From Microbacterium sp. cf046 (lineage in GTDB: Bacteria > Actinomycetota > Actinomycetes > Actinomycetales > Microbacteriaceae), in the NCBI RefSeq assembly GCF_900114345.1, contig NZ_FOZJ01000001.1, positions 372,001-436,000 on the forward strand: 64,000 nt of DNA. The letters run 5' to 3'. A program made the position numbers and the translations under genes. Each line of letters begins with the position of its first letter. Positions within the stretch are counted from its first letter, which is position 1. Under the pieces are notes generated by a model. It saw only the letters and a list, made by a program, of their open reading frames with translations. It did not search any database and was not told the origin of the DNA. Below are positions 16,050-24,812 of this stretch, one piece after another.

Positions 16050-17264
16050 CTAGGCGGGTGTCGCGGCGAGGTAGTGCTCGATGACGTACTCGGCGATCGC
16101 GATCGATGAAGTCGCGGCAGGCGACGGGGCGTTGCGGAGGATCGTGACCGGTCCGACCTGGTCGACGGCGAAGTCGTCGAGCAGGTCGCCTGCCCTGCCC
16201 CACGCCTGGGCGCGAACGCCGGCGGTGCTCTTGTACTCCAGATCAGACATCGTCAGTTCGGGCACGAACCGGCGCGCCTTCTGGAAGTAGAGCGGCTTGA
16301 TCAGGGATCCGCTGATCTCGTCGACGCCCATCCGCCAGTGCTGCTTCGCGAGCGGCCAGGCTCCCGGCCACCGCAGCGACTCCCAGGTGTCCTTCAGGGA
16401 GATCTGCAGCCAGGTGTAGCCCTCGCGCGAGAGGGCCGGCACGGCGTTGGGGCCGACGTGCACGTTGTCGTAGACACCGCGCGTGAAGTGAACTCCGAGG
16501 AACGGGAATCGCGGGTCGGGGACCGGGTAGATCATGCCCTTGACCAGGTCGGTGCGTTCGGGTGCGAGCTCCCAGTACTCGCCACGGAACGGCAGGATCT
16601 TCGGCGACGGGTCGGCGCCGACAAGACGTGCGACGACGTCGGACTGCAGCCCCGCGCACGCGATCACGCGGTCGAACACGTGCTCGCCGAGCGGTGTGAT
16701 GACCCGCACCCTGCCGTTCTCCAGCCGGATGCCGGTGACCTCGCTGTGCAGCAGAATCCGCCCGCCCGCCGCGCGCACGTCCTGCGCCATCGTGTCGGTG
16801 ATCGCCGCGTAGTCCACGATCGCGGTGTGCGGGGAGTGCACGGCGGCGACCCCGGCGACGTGCGGCTCGATCTCGCGCAGGTGCGACACGTCGTCGATGC
16901 GCGTCAGGTCGGGCACGCCGTTCTCGAGCGAGCGACGCTCGATCTCGGCGAGGGCATCGAGCTCGGTCTCGTCGACGGCGACCACGAGCTTGCCGACCTC
17001 GCGGTACGGCAGGCCCTTCTCCTCGCAGAACTCCCGGATCGACACTCGACCCGCGGCGCACAGCGTCGCCTTGAGCGAACCGGGCTTGTAATACAGGCCC
17101 GCGTGCACGACGCCGGAGTTGTGGCCGGTCTGGTGCTGTGACAGCCGCGCCTCCTTCTCGAGCACCGTCACCTCCGCGCCACGCCGTGCGAGCGACCGGG
17201 CCAGCGCGACCCCGACGATGCCACCCCCGATGATGCCGAGGTGCTGGTGGCCCTGCGCCGTCAC
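16050..17264 (-). CDS. lhgO: L-2-hydroxyglutarate oxidase (LhgO family FAD oxidoreductase)
   Basis: This 404-residue FAD enzyme has an N-terminal GIIGGGIVGVALARSLARRG dinucleotide fold, then EKEARLSQHQTGHNSGVVHA and LYYKPGSLKA, which are hallmarks of the LhgO/L2HGDH family. LhgO oxidises L-2-hydroxyglutarate to 2-oxoglutarate, usually passing electrons to the quinone pool. The start is a GTG at 17264 that overlaps the aldehyde dehydrogenase stop (GTGA). Its partners here (ALDH and flavodoxin) are unusual; in enterobacteria lhgO follows csiD. The enzyme may act on a similar 2-hydroxy acid produced by the island. Confidence 0.85.
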   Translation of the reverse strand: MTAQGHQHLGIIGGGIVGVALARSLARRGAEVTVLEKEARLSQHQTGHNSGVVHAGLYYKPGSLKATLCAAGRVSIREFCEEKGLPYREVGKLVVAVDETELDALAEIERRSLENGVPDLTRIDDVSHLREIEPHVAGVAAVHSPHTAIVDYAAITDTMAQDVRAAGGRILLHSEVTGIRLENGRVRVITPLGEHVFDRVIACAGLQSDVVARLVGADPSPKILPFRGEYWELAPERTDLVKGMIYPVPDPRFPFLGVHFTRGVYDNVHVGPNAVPALSREGYTWLQISLKDTWESLRWPGAWPLAKQHWRMGVDEISGSLIKPLYFQKARRFVPELTMSDLEYKSTAGVRAQAWGRAGDLLDDFAVDQVGPVTILRNAPSPAATSSIAIAEYVIEHYLAATPA

Positions 17265-18709
17265 GCCGACCTCACTGCCGCGGTCTTGACACGCGTGTAG
17301 AAGCGCAGCGCCTCGAGCCCCTGCTCCTTGAACGGCGACCCCGATTCGCGGAATCCACCGAACGGCTGATGGATGTCCCAGCCACTGGTGGGCTGATTGA
17401 CGGACACCTGCCCGGTTTCGGCTTCGTCGATGAACCGGTTGGCCGAGGCGAGGCTCGTCGTGAAGATGGCGCTGGACAGCCCGTACGCGGAGTCGTTCAC
17501 GGCGGCGATCGCCTCGTCGAGTCCGTCGACGGTCAGCATCCCCAGAACGGGTCCGAAGACCTCTTCGCGCCAGAGCGAGTTGTGACGGTCGACGGTCATG
17601 AGCATCGGCACGACGAACGAGCCACGCTCGATGAGCGTCTCGTCGACGTCGGCTGACGCCACGACCTCCGCCCCCTCGGAGATTCCGCGCTCGACTCGCT
17701 CGGCGATGTCTGCCTGCGCGGTGCGGCTGACGACGGGCCCCAGGTCCACCCCGTCAGCCCCGCCCGGACCGACGCGCAGCGCGCGGATCGCGACGCTGAT
17801 GCGCTCGGTGAGCTCGTCCGCGATCGAGCGGTCGACGATGAGTCGACTCGTTGCTGTGCACCGCTGTCCGGCCTGTCCGAAGGCGCCCGCGACGATGACC
17901 GATGCCGCGAGCGTCAGGTCCGCATCGGCCAGCACGACCGCGGCGTTCTTGCCGCCCATCTCGGTCTGCACGCGGACGCCGCGACCCGCGAGCCTGCGCT
18001 GCAGGCCGAGGCCGACAGCGGTCGACCCGGTGAAGGACACCGCGGCGATCCGGCGGTCGTCCACGAGGGCGTCGCCGATCTCCGAGCCGCGGCCGGTGAC
18101 CGTGCCGAGCGCTCCCGCGGGCACCCCTGCGCGGTGGAGGATCTCGGCGAGCCGGAGTGTGATCAGCGGAGTCTCGGTGGCCGGCTTGATGACGACCGCG
18201 TTGCCCGCGACGAGCGCCGGTGCGAGCTTGCGTGCGGGAGTCAGCAGCGGGTCGTTCCAGGGGGTTATCAGCACCACGATGCCGATAGGCTCGCGGATCT
18301 GCATCGCGTACGTGCCGGGTCGCGCATCGGGCAGCAACTCGCCGAACGGCAGTCGCGCAAGGCCGCCGTAGTACTCGAAGAACTCGGCGGTCTTGCCCAC
18401 CTCGCCCCCCGCCTCTGCCCGGGTCTTTCCCATTTCCGACACGATGAGCTCGGTGAGTCCGGCCGCCTCGGCACGGAGCATCGTCGCGGCATCCAACAGG
18501 ATGCGCCCACGTGCGAGCGGGCCGACCGCGCGCCACGCCTTCGCCCCGGCGGATGCGGCGTCGAACACCGCTTCGACGTCGGCGGCCGTGAGGGCGGGAA
18601 CCCTTCCGACCAGCGCACCGTCGGCCGGATCGGTCACGTCGATCACGCGACCCTCGGGTGCGGCGACGAATTCGCCGCCGATCAGATTCGCGAGCGTAGG
18701 CACCGTCAT
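17261..18709 (-). CDS. Aldehyde dehydrogenase
   Basis: This 482-residue ALDH has catalytic Cys284 (GQRCTAT), Glu250 (QTEMGGKN), the VSFTGSTAVG nucleotide segment, and PSTSGWDIHQPFGGFRESG-like substrate-loop residues near the C-terminus (here QPTSGWDIHQPFGG). I chose the ATG at 18709 behind an AGAGGAGG site; the longer frame reads through promoter DNA. It resembles 2-oxoglutarate-semialdehyde and related dehydrogenases. Coupled to LhgO by a GTGA overlap, it suggests that two branches of the pathway converge on a C5 dicarboxylate. This last point is inference. Confidence 0.88.
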   Translation of the reverse strand: MTVPTLANLIGGEFVAAPEGRVIDVTDPADGALVGRVPALTAADVEAVFDAASAGAKAWRAVGPLARGRILLDAATMLRAEAAGLTELIVSEMGKTRAEAGGEVGKTAEFFEYYGGLARLPFGELLPDARPGTYAMQIREPIGIVVLITPWNDPLLTPARKLAPALVAGNAVVIKPATETPLITLRLAEILHRAGVPAGALGTVTGRGSEIGDALVDDRRIAAVSFTGSTAVGLGLQRRLAGRGVRVQTEMGGKNAAVVLADADLTLAASVIVAGAFGQAGQRCTATSRLIVDRSIADELTERISVAIRALRVGPGGADGVDLGPVVSRTAQADIAERVERGISEGAEVVASADVDETLIERGSFVVPMLMTVDRHNSLWREEVFGPVLGMLTVDGLDEAIAAVNDSAYGLSSAIFTTSLASANRFIDEAETGQVSVNQPTSGWDIHQPFGGFRESGSPFKEQGLEALRFYTRVKTAAVRSA

Positions 18710-18845
18710 GCGTCGACCTCCTCTTGCAGGCCGCGCGCGGGCGCGCGAGAACCCTGTCCAGCTTCGTCGGCGGTGCGCGCAGCGACAATGTCCGAACACG
18801 CAACCCTTGGTTGCCGGGCGCTCACCCGACGCGCAGCGCGCGGGC

Positions 18846-20117
18846 TCAGTCCTCCACGACGCGCGCGGCGATGTCGGTGCGGTACCGACCGCCCTCGAGC
18901 GAGATCTCCGCGAGCCCACGGTAGGTCCGGTCGCGGGCCTCGGCGAAGGTCGTGCCGAGTCCCACGACGTTCAGCACGCGTCCGCCCGTCGCGATGAGCC
19001 GGTCGCCGTCGACCGCGGTGGCGGCGTGCGCGATGTGCACGCCCTCGACGGATGCGGCAGCATCCAGTCCCCCTATCGCGCGACCGGTCACGGGAGCTTC
19101 GGGGTATCCCTCGCTCGCGAGCACGACGGTCACCGCGACCGCATCGGCGAACGCCGGGCGCGGCCGGTCTTCGAGCGTTCCGGATGCCGCGGCCAGCAGC
19201 AGTACCGAGAGCGGGTCGACGAGCCGGGGGAGCACGACCTGGGTCTCTGGGTCGCCGAAGCGCGCGTTGAACTCGATCACCTTGATGCCGTGCTCGGTCA
19301 GGATCAGGCCGGCGTAGAGCAGGCCGATGAACGGCGTGCCCTCGGCATCGAGCTGCCGGATCACGGGCTCGGCGACCTCGGTGGTCACGTGGTGCACGAA
19401 CGTGTTCTCGTCGCCGAACAGGTCGGAGAGCCAGGGCAGTGGGGAGTAAGCGCCCATTCCGCCGGTGTTGGGTCCGGCGTCCCCGTCTCCGAGGCGCTTG
19501 TAGTCCTGCGCGGGACTGAGCGGCAGGACGTGGTCGCCGTCGCTCAGGAAGAAGAGCGACACCTCCGGTCCGGACAGGAACTCCTCGACGAGCACAGCGC
19601 CGGACGGCAGGAACGCGGCCGCGTGCGCGAGCGCCGCGCCGCGGTCCTCGGTGACGATCACGCCCTTGCCTGCGGCGAGACCGTCGGCCTTCACCACGTG
19701 CGGCGCGCCGAGGTCGTCGAGCGCGTGCTCGACCTCGGCGAGCGTCGTGGCGCGCAGGGCGCGGCCGCTGGGGACACCGGCGGCATCCATGATCCGCTTC
19801 GCGAACGCCTTGGATCCCTCCAGCTGCGCGGCGGCACGACCAGGACCGAACACCGGGATACCGCGCTCCCGCAGCGCATCGGCGACACCCGCGACCAGTG
19901 GCGCCTCAGGCCCGATCACGACCAGGTCGACGGCGTTCTCCTTCGCGAACGCGGTCACTGCGGCCGGGTGGTTCTGATCCAGGTCGACGATCGTCGCATC
20001 GCGCGCGATGCCCGCGTTGCCCGGCGCCGCGAACACGTCGTGGGAGGCTTCCTCCGACCGCAGCGCCAGGATGATGGCGTGCTCTCGCGCGCCGGAGCCG
20101 AGGACCAGGATTCTCAC
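18846..20117 (-). CDS. purD: Phosphoribosylamine--glycine ligase
   Basis: This 423-residue ATP-grasp enzyme makes glycinamide ribonucleotide, step 2 of purine synthesis. Evidence: N-terminal MRILVLGSGAREHAI, the ATP-grasp PHVVKADGLAAGKGV and the highly conserved GPNTGGMGAYSP. The start is GTG at 20117 with no ribosome site; a TAGGCT box six bases upstream argues for leaderless transcription. It is part of a dispersed purine block with purM and purF, separated by small conserved genes. Length is normal for the family. Confidence 0.97.
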   Translation of the reverse strand: MRILVLGSGAREHAIILALRSEEASHDVFAAPGNAGIARDATIVDLDQNHPAAVTAFAKENAVDLVVIGPEAPLVAGVADALRERGIPVFGPGRAAAQLEGSKAFAKRIMDAAGVPSGRALRATTLAEVEHALDDLGAPHVVKADGLAAGKGVIVTEDRGAALAHAAAFLPSGAVLVEEFLSGPEVSLFFLSDGDHVLPLSPAQDYKRLGDGDAGPNTGGMGAYSPLPWLSDLFGDENTFVHHVTTEVAEPVIRQLDAEGTPFIGLLYAGLILTEHGIKVIEFNARFGDPETQVVLPRLVDPLSVLLLAAASGTLEDRPRPAFADAVAVTVVLASEGYPEAPVTGRAIGGLDAAASVEGVHIAHAATAVDGDRLIATGGRVLNVVGLGTTFAEARDRTYRGLAEISLEGGRYRTDIAARVVED

Positions 20118-20123
20118 CCGCTC

Positions 20124-20129
20124 AGCCTA
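20124..20129 (-). promoter_or_regulatory. Leaderless -10 box of purD
   Basis: TAGGCT on the minus strand is followed by six bases and the GTG at 20117, with no Shine-Dalgarno sequence. Confidence 0.6.
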
Positions 20130-20184
20130 CTGATCGCCCGCCCGCCGGCTGCCTCGAGACCGCCCATCGGGGGCCCGGCGGTGG

Positions 20185-20190
20185 GACAAT
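20185..20190 (+). promoter_or_regulatory. Leaderless -10 box of the 20197 membrane protein gene
   Basis: GACAAT is followed by CGAGTC and the ATG at 20197; spacing is the same six bases as at purD. Confidence 0.5.
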
Positions 20191-20196
20191 CGAGTC

Positions 20197-20622
20197 ATGA
20201 CAGCCGAGCGCGGCGATCCGGCCGGCAGGGCCGTCGGTGACGAGCACGTCGTCGATGAGGAGGTCCTGCCCGTCGTCGTGCACTCATCGCCCCGGTACGG
20301 CCGATTCCTGATGATCGGAGTCGTCATCGGGCTCGTGGTCGCCGCCGTGCTCACGTTCCTGTCCGGCGTGAACGACGAGCCGGGTGGACCGCTGTCCACC
20401 GGCGCCTCCGGCGTGCTGCGGGTGTTCGGGGTGTACGCCGCCGTGTGCGTCGGGATCGGGCTCGTCGTGATGGGCCTGCTCGCGATCCTCCTCGGGCGCC
20501 GATCGCTCAAGCATGCGCGCTCCGCGCGGGCGGAGCATGCGACCACGCTCGTCATGGACCTGGACACACCGGTCAACGACGACGTGCCGCGCTGGGTGCG
20601 CGACGACGACGACCTCTCGTAG
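20197..20622 (+). CDS. Conserved actinobacterial two-helix membrane protein
   Basis: This 141-residue protein has a charged N-terminus, two membrane helices (about residues 36-57 and 75-100) and an acidic C-terminus ending DDDDLS. No enzymatic motif is visible. The segment SSPRYGRFLMIGVVIGLVVA parallels RSPKYAVFLAAGAGLGILVA in the gene at 21078, so the two are probably paralogues flanking the sterol-carrier-like gene. It diverges from purD. Function is unknown. Confidence 0.8.
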   Translation: MTAERGDPAGRAVGDEHVVDEEVLPVVVHSSPRYGRFLMIGVVIGLVVAAVLTFLSGVNDEPGGPLSTGASGVLRVFGVYAAVCVGIGLVVMGLLAILLGRRSLKHARSARAEHATTLVMDLDTPVNDDVPRWVRDDDDLS

Positions 20623-20646
20623 CGGCGCGCTGTCGCGACCGGGGCG

Positions 20647-20652
20647 TACCGT
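20647..20652 (+). promoter_or_regulatory. Leaderless -10 box of the 20659 gene
   Basis: TACCGT is followed by TGTCGG and the ATG at 20659. Confidence 0.5.
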
Positions 20653-20658
20653 TGTCGG

Positions 20659-21027
20659 ATGCCGCGCAAGATCACGACCGATGAGGGCCGTTCCGCGCTC
20701 GCGGCAGTGGGTGCGGCGGATGCTGCAGGGGCGACGCCCGCCCGCACAGAGCTCGCGACGGCAGTGCGCTACCTCCTGCAGCTGCTCGTCGAGAAGGCTC
20801 CAGGCGGCGCGGTCGAGGTGCGCGTGCCCCCGTTCGGAGCCGTGCAGGTGATCGAGGGCCCCCGGCACACGCGCGGCACACCGCCGAACGTCGTCGAGAC
20901 CGACGCCGTCACGTGGATCGCGCTGGCCACCGGCCGGCAGCGCTGGGAGGATGCGGCGGCCTCTGGCCGGATCCTCGCGTCCGGCATCCGTGCCGACCTC
21001 ACCGACGTGCTGCCGCTGCGTCCCTGA
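20659..21027 (+). CDS. Sterol carrier family protein (small MDMPI/SCP-like)
   Basis: This 122-residue soluble protein resembles the small sterol-carrier-family proteins annotated in many actinobacteria. It has an Arg/Glu-rich helix [20 protein letters not shown], a strand [17 protein letters not shown] and a closing [21 protein letters not shown]. These proteins keep a position near purine genes; their role is undefined. No signal peptide or membrane helix is present. The start is leaderless in appearance. Confidence 0.75.
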   Translation: MPRKITTDEGRSALAAVGAADAAGATPARTELATAVRYLLQLLVEKAPGGAVEVRVPPFGAVQVIEGPRHTRGTPPNVVETDAVTWIALATGRQRWEDAAASGRILASGIRADLTDVLPLRP

Positions 21028-21065
21028 CCGGTCACCCTGCGGCATCCCGCCGTTGCGTGCGGTGA

Positions 21066-21071
21066 GAGAAT
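21066..21071 (+). promoter_or_regulatory. Leaderless -10 box of the 21078 gene
   Basis: GAGAAT is followed by GGAGTC and the ATG at 21078. Confidence 0.5.
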
Positions 21072-21077
21072 GGAGTC

Positions 21078-21470
21078 ATGGCCGAACAGGCGCAGACCCC
21101 CGACGAACTCGATGCCGCGGCATCCCCTCCCGCGAGCGACGAGCGCGAACCGCTGACCGTCGTCGAGGAGCACGTCGAGACCGTGCGGGTGCGGCGCTCG
21201 CCGAAGTACGCGGTGTTCCTGGCGGCCGGCGCGGGTCTCGGCATCCTCGTCGCGCTCATCCTGACCTTCTTCTTCAACGGCACCGGCGAGGTGAGCCCCA
21301 ACACCGGGCTGGTCTACTCGCAGAGCCAGGTGTTCGGCTTCCTGGCGCTGATCTGCATCACGGTCGGCGTCGTGCTCGGAGGGGTGATCGCGCTGCTCCT
21401 GGACCGCGTCCTCGCCAAGCGCACGCGCGAGATCACGGTCGACCGCGAGAGCGTGCGCGTCGAGGACTGA
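21078..21470 (+). CDS. Conserved two-helix membrane protein, paralogue of the 20197 product
   Basis: This 130-residue protein has an acidic N-terminus (residues 1-30), the basic RVRRSPKYAVF leading into helix 1 (about 45-68), helix 2 (about 86-110) and a basic RVLAKRTREITVDR tail. The layout matches the 20197 product and suggests duplication. No catalytic residues are recognisable. It ends only 8 bp from the convergent gene at 21479, so the two messages probably overlap at their 3' ends. Confidence 0.8.
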   Translation: MAEQAQTPDELDAAASPPASDEREPLTVVEEHVETVRVRRSPKYAVFLAAGAGLGILVALILTFFFNGTGEVSPNTGLVYSQSQVFGFLALICITVGVVLGGVIALLLDRVLAKRTREITVDRESVRVED

Positions 21471-21478
21471 CGCCGCCG

Positions 21479-22090
21479 CTAGGCGAGTTCGGCGATGATC
21501 GGGTGGATCGCCGCGTCGAACGCGACCACGTCTCCGCGAAGTCCGTCGGTGACGGCGATCGTGAGGGACCCGATCCACCACACGCCGCGCTGCGTGAGCG
21601 GCAGCACCTGCACGTTCAGTTCGAACGAGTGCGCCCTGCGCCCCACCTGGCGCTCGTGCTCGGCGATCGCACTCGCGTACGCACGATACGAGACCCCCGG
21701 CTTGGCGGCGGAGTCCTTGCGATAGCGCTCGTGCGCGGACTGCGAGAACGCGAGCGCCTCACCCGCGTAGGGCATGATCGCGGCTTTGAGCACGTCCGAC
21801 CCCTGCGACGGCAGCGCCACGAGCGTCTCGAATCCGTCGACGAGCTCGAGCGGCACCGGAGAAGGGTGGGCGGTCGGCTCGACCGTCATCGCCCAGTACT
21901 CCCGCCACTGCCGCTCGAGCAGAGCCTGTGCCTCCTCGGTGCGGTCGTTGACGCGGGGAGGGATGCCGCGCAGGTGCGGCAGCTCATCGGGCGAGCGGAT
22001 GCCGAGCACCTGGCGCAGATACAGGGCGAGCAGAACCGGCTGGCCCGCGTCCTCGCGGATCAGCCACTCCGGAGCCCCGGTTCCGCCCAT
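21479..22090 (-). CDS. Conserved actinobacterial protein of unknown function
   Basis: This 203-residue soluble protein has a Trp-rich middle (LLERQWREYWAMTVEP) and a beta-rich end (HSFELNVQVLPLTQRGVWWIGSLTIAVTD). I recognise no catalytic or binding motif. The start at 22090 has a TAGACT box six bases upstream, so it is likely leaderless. It diverges from purM. Its position between purine genes is common in actinobacteria, but no role is known to me. Confidence 0.75.
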   Translation of the reverse strand: MGGTGAPEWLIREDAGQPVLLALYLRQVLGIRSPDELPHLRGIPPRVNDRTEEAQALLERQWREYWAMTVEPTAHPSPVPLELVDGFETLVALPSQGSDVLKAAIMPYAGEALAFSQSAHERYRKDSAAKPGVSYRAYASAIAEHERQVGRRAHSFELNVQVLPLTQRGVWWIGSLTIAVTDGLRGDVVAFDAAIHPIIAELA

Positions 22091-22096
22091 GCCGTC

Positions 22097-22102
22097 AGTC
22101 TA
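22097..22102 (-). promoter_or_regulatory. Leaderless -10 box of the 22090 gene
   Basis: TAGACT on the minus strand is followed by GACGGC and the ATG at 22090. Confidence 0.55.
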
Positions 22103-22158
22103 CGGCGGGGTGGCCCCATCGGCGTGGGGACCCGGCATCCGCCCAGGTCGCCCGCCGG

Positions 22159-22164
22159 TAGGCT
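22159..22164 (+). promoter_or_regulatory. Leaderless -10 box of purM
   Basis: TAGGCT is followed by GGGTGC and the GTG at 22171, which supports the longer of the two possible purM starts. Confidence 0.6.
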
Positions 22165-22170
22165 GGGTGC

Positions 22171-23331
22171 GTGGCCTCACCCTCCCACGACATCCCTTCC
22201 TCGTCAGGAAGCGCACCAGTGAATCCCTACGCCGAAGCCGGAGTCGATACGGCCGCGGGCGACCTCGCGGTCGAGCTGATGAAGTCAGCGGTGCGGCGCA
22301 CTCACGGCCCGGAGGTCCTCGGCGGGGTCGGCGGTTTCGCCGGACTGTTCGACGCATCCGCGCTGCGCACCTACGCGCGTCCGCTGCTGGCGACGAGCAC
22401 CGACGGCGTCGGCACGAAGGTGGCGATCGCGCAGGCCATCGACAAGCACGACACGATCGGCATCGACCTGGTCGGCATGGTCGTGGACGACATCGTCGTG
22501 GTCGGCGCGAAGCCGCTGTTCATGACCGACTACATCGCCTGCGGCAAGGTGTTCCCGGAGCGCATCGCCGACATCGTGGCGGGCATCGCGCGCGGCTGCG
22601 CGGAGACGGGCACGGCGCTGGTGGGCGGCGAGACCGCCGAGCACCCGGGTCTTCTCGGCATCAACGACTACGACGTCGCGGGGGCCGCCACCGGAGTGGT
22701 GGAGGCCGGCCGCATCCTCGGCGCCGACCGGGTCCATGCGGGTGATGTCGTGCTTGCGCTCGCGTCCAGCGGTCTGCACTCGAACGGCTACTCCCTCGTC
22801 CGCCACATCGTCGCCGGCGCCGGCATCCAGTACGGCGACAACGCGGCCGATCTGGGCACGACGTGGGGTGAGGCGCTCCTGGAGCCCACCCGCCTCTACA
22901 CCTCGCCCCTGCTGCGGCTGATCACCGATCTCGGCGGCGGGGTGCATGCGCTCAGCCACGTGACCGGCGGCGGCATCGCCGCCAACCTCGCCCGGGTGCT
23001 GCCGCGGAGCACGTGGGTCGAGGTCGACCGGTCGACCTGGTCGCCGCCCCCGGTGTTCCGCACGCTCGCCGATCTCGGCGGCCTCGAACTCGAGGCGACC
23101 GAGGGCACCTGGAACCTCGGCATCGGCTTCGTCGCGGTCGTCGCAGCCGACAGGGCGGATGCCGCGGCCTCCGCGCTGGCGCAGGACGGCATCGCGACCT
23201 GGCAGGTCGGGGTCATCCGCGACGGTGCCCGGCCCGACGACGCGCACGGTGCGTTCGAGCAGGGTGCCAAGGGCGTCGACGGGGGAGCCGTCCGCCTGGT
23301 CGGGTCATTCAACGACGGCGAATCGAGCTAG
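22171..23331 (+). CDS. purM: Phosphoribosylformylglycinamidine cyclo-ligase
   Basis: This 386-residue AIR synthetase catalyses step 5 of purine synthesis. Conserved pieces are NPYAEAGVDTAAGDLAVE, the DGVGTKVAIAQ nucleotide segment, ALVGGETAEHPG, and HVTGGGIAANLARVLP. Two GTG starts are possible. The one at 22171 has a leaderless TAGGCT box at the right distance; the one at 22219 follows AGGAAG and would remove 16 non-conserved residues. I list the longer form. It is followed 5 bp later by purF, so the two form one operon. Confidence 0.96.
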   Translation: MASPSHDIPSSSGSAPVNPYAEAGVDTAAGDLAVELMKSAVRRTHGPEVLGGVGGFAGLFDASALRTYARPLLATSTDGVGTKVAIAQAIDKHDTIGIDLVGMVVDDIVVVGAKPLFMTDYIACGKVFPERIADIVAGIARGCAETGTALVGGETAEHPGLLGINDYDVAGAATGVVEAGRILGADRVHAGDVVLALASSGLHSNGYSLVRHIVAGAGIQYGDNAADLGTTWGEALLEPTRLYTSPLLRLITDLGGGVHALSHVTGGGIAANLARVLPRSTWVEVDRSTWSPPPVFRTLADLGGLELEATEGTWNLGIGFVAVVAADRADAAASALAQDGIATWQVGVIRDGARPDDAHGAFEQGAKGVDGGAVRLVGSFNDGESS

Positions 23332-23336
23332 GTCCC

Positions 23337-24812
23337 ATGTGCGGCATCGTCGGAATGGTCGGGCAGGGTTCGGTCAACCAGGAGATCTACGACGCGCTCC
23401 TGCTCCTGCAGCATCGCGGGCAGGACTCGACGGGCATCGCGACCGCCGAAGCCAGCGGCATCTTCCACATCGCGAAGGCGAAGGGTCAGGTGCGCGAGGC
23501 CTTCCGCACCCGCGACATGCGGGCGCTGCTCGGCGAGATCGGCCTGGGGCATGTGCGATACGCCACCAAGGGCACGGCATCCAACGAGGAGGAGGCGCAG
23601 CCCTTCTACGTGAACGCGCCGTACGGCATCGTCCTCGTGCACAACGGCAACCTGACCAACACGCGCGAGCTCACCGACGAGCTGTTCCACAACGACCGCC
23701 GGCACCTCAACACGAGCAGCGACACCGAGCTGCTCGTGAACGTGCTCGCGAACGAGCTGCAGTCCTCCATCTCGGGCATCGAGCTCGATCCGGAGCAGGT
23801 CTTCCAGGCGGTCTCCCGGGTGCACGAGCGCGTCGAGGGCTCGTACGCGGCCATCGCGCTGATCGCCGGCTACGGTCTGCTCGCGTTCCGCGATCCGTTC
23901 GGCATCCGTCCGCTCATCATCGGCACTCGCCCCGCAGTCGACCCGGAGACCGGGAAGACCGCGTACGAGTGGATCGTGACGTCCGAGTCGCTCGTCCTGG
24001 AGAACGGGGGCTTCGAGGTCGTCCGCGACGTGCTGCCCGGCGAGGCCGTGTTCGTCGACCTGGACGGTCACCTGCACACCAAGCAGTGCGCGACGGATCC
24101 GAAGCTCGTGCCGTGCTCGTTCGAGTACGTCTACCTCGCCCGGCCCGACTCGATCATGAACGGCATCTCGGTGTACGAGGCGCGACTGCGCCTGGGCGAG
24201 CGCCTCGCCGACACGATCGCCAAGTACACGCCGATGAATGCGATCGACGTCGTGATGCCGATCCCGGACTCCTCGCGACCCGCCGCGATGCAGGTCGCCC
24301 GCAAGCTCGGCATCGAGTACCGCGAGGGCTTCTACAAGAACCGCTACGTCGGCCGGACGTTCATCATGCCCGGCCAGGCGGTGCGCAAGAAGAGCGTGCG
24401 CCAGAAGCTCAACGCGATGTCGAGCGAGTTCAAGGGCAAGAACGTGCTGCTGATCGACGACTCGATCGTGCGCGGGACGACCTCGAAGGAGATCATCCAG
24501 ATGGCCCGGGATGCCGGCGCCCTCTCGGTCACGTTCGCCTCGGCCGCTCCGCCCGTGCGCTACCCCCACGTCTACGGCATCAACATGCCGTCGCGGCACG
24601 AGCTCGTCGCGCACGGCAGGACCATTCCGGAGATCGCCAAGGAGCTCGGCGCGGACTACATGGTCTACCAGGAGGTCGAGGACCTCAAGGCCGCGATCCT
24701 CGAGGGCTCAGACGTCGAAGACCTCGACATGAGCTGCTTCGACGGCCGCTACGTCACCGGGACGGTGACCGAGGAGTACCTCGCGTGGGTCGAGGGCAGC
24801 CAGGAGTCTTGA
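23337..24812 (+). CDS. purF: Amidophosphoribosyltransferase
   Basis: This 491-residue enzyme catalyses the first committed step of purine synthesis. It starts MCGIVGMVG, so the Ntn nucleophile Cys2 is exposed by removal of Met alone, without the propeptide seen in some Gram-positives. The glutaminase half has RHRGQD-like LLQHRGQDSTGI and HNGNLTN. The PRPP loop VLLIDDSIVRGTTS lies near residues 370-383. The frame extends far upstream inside purM, but ATG 23337 fits the family exactly. A 3' end structure was not obvious in the 82-bp gap downstream. Confidence 0.97.
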   Translation: MCGIVGMVGQGSVNQEIYDALLLLQHRGQDSTGIATAEASGIFHIAKAKGQVREAFRTRDMRALLGEIGLGHVRYATKGTASNEEEAQPFYVNAPYGIVLVHNGNLTNTRELTDELFHNDRRHLNTSSDTELLVNVLANELQSSISGIELDPEQVFQAVSRVHERVEGSYAAIALIAGYGLLAFRDPFGIRPLIIGTRPAVDPETGKTAYEWIVTSESLVLENGGFEVVRDVLPGEAVFVDLDGHLHTKQCATDPKLVPCSFEYVYLARPDSIMNGISVYEARLRLGERLADTIAKYTPMNAIDVVMPIPDSSRPAAMQVARKLGIEYREGFYKNRYVGRTFIMPGQAVRKKSVRQKLNAMSSEFKGKNVLLIDDSIVRGTTSKEIIQMARDAGALSVTFASAAPPVRYPHVYGINMPSRHELVAHGRTIPEIAKELGADYMVYQEVEDLKAAILEGSDVEDLDMSCFDGRYVTGTVTEEYLAWVEGSQES

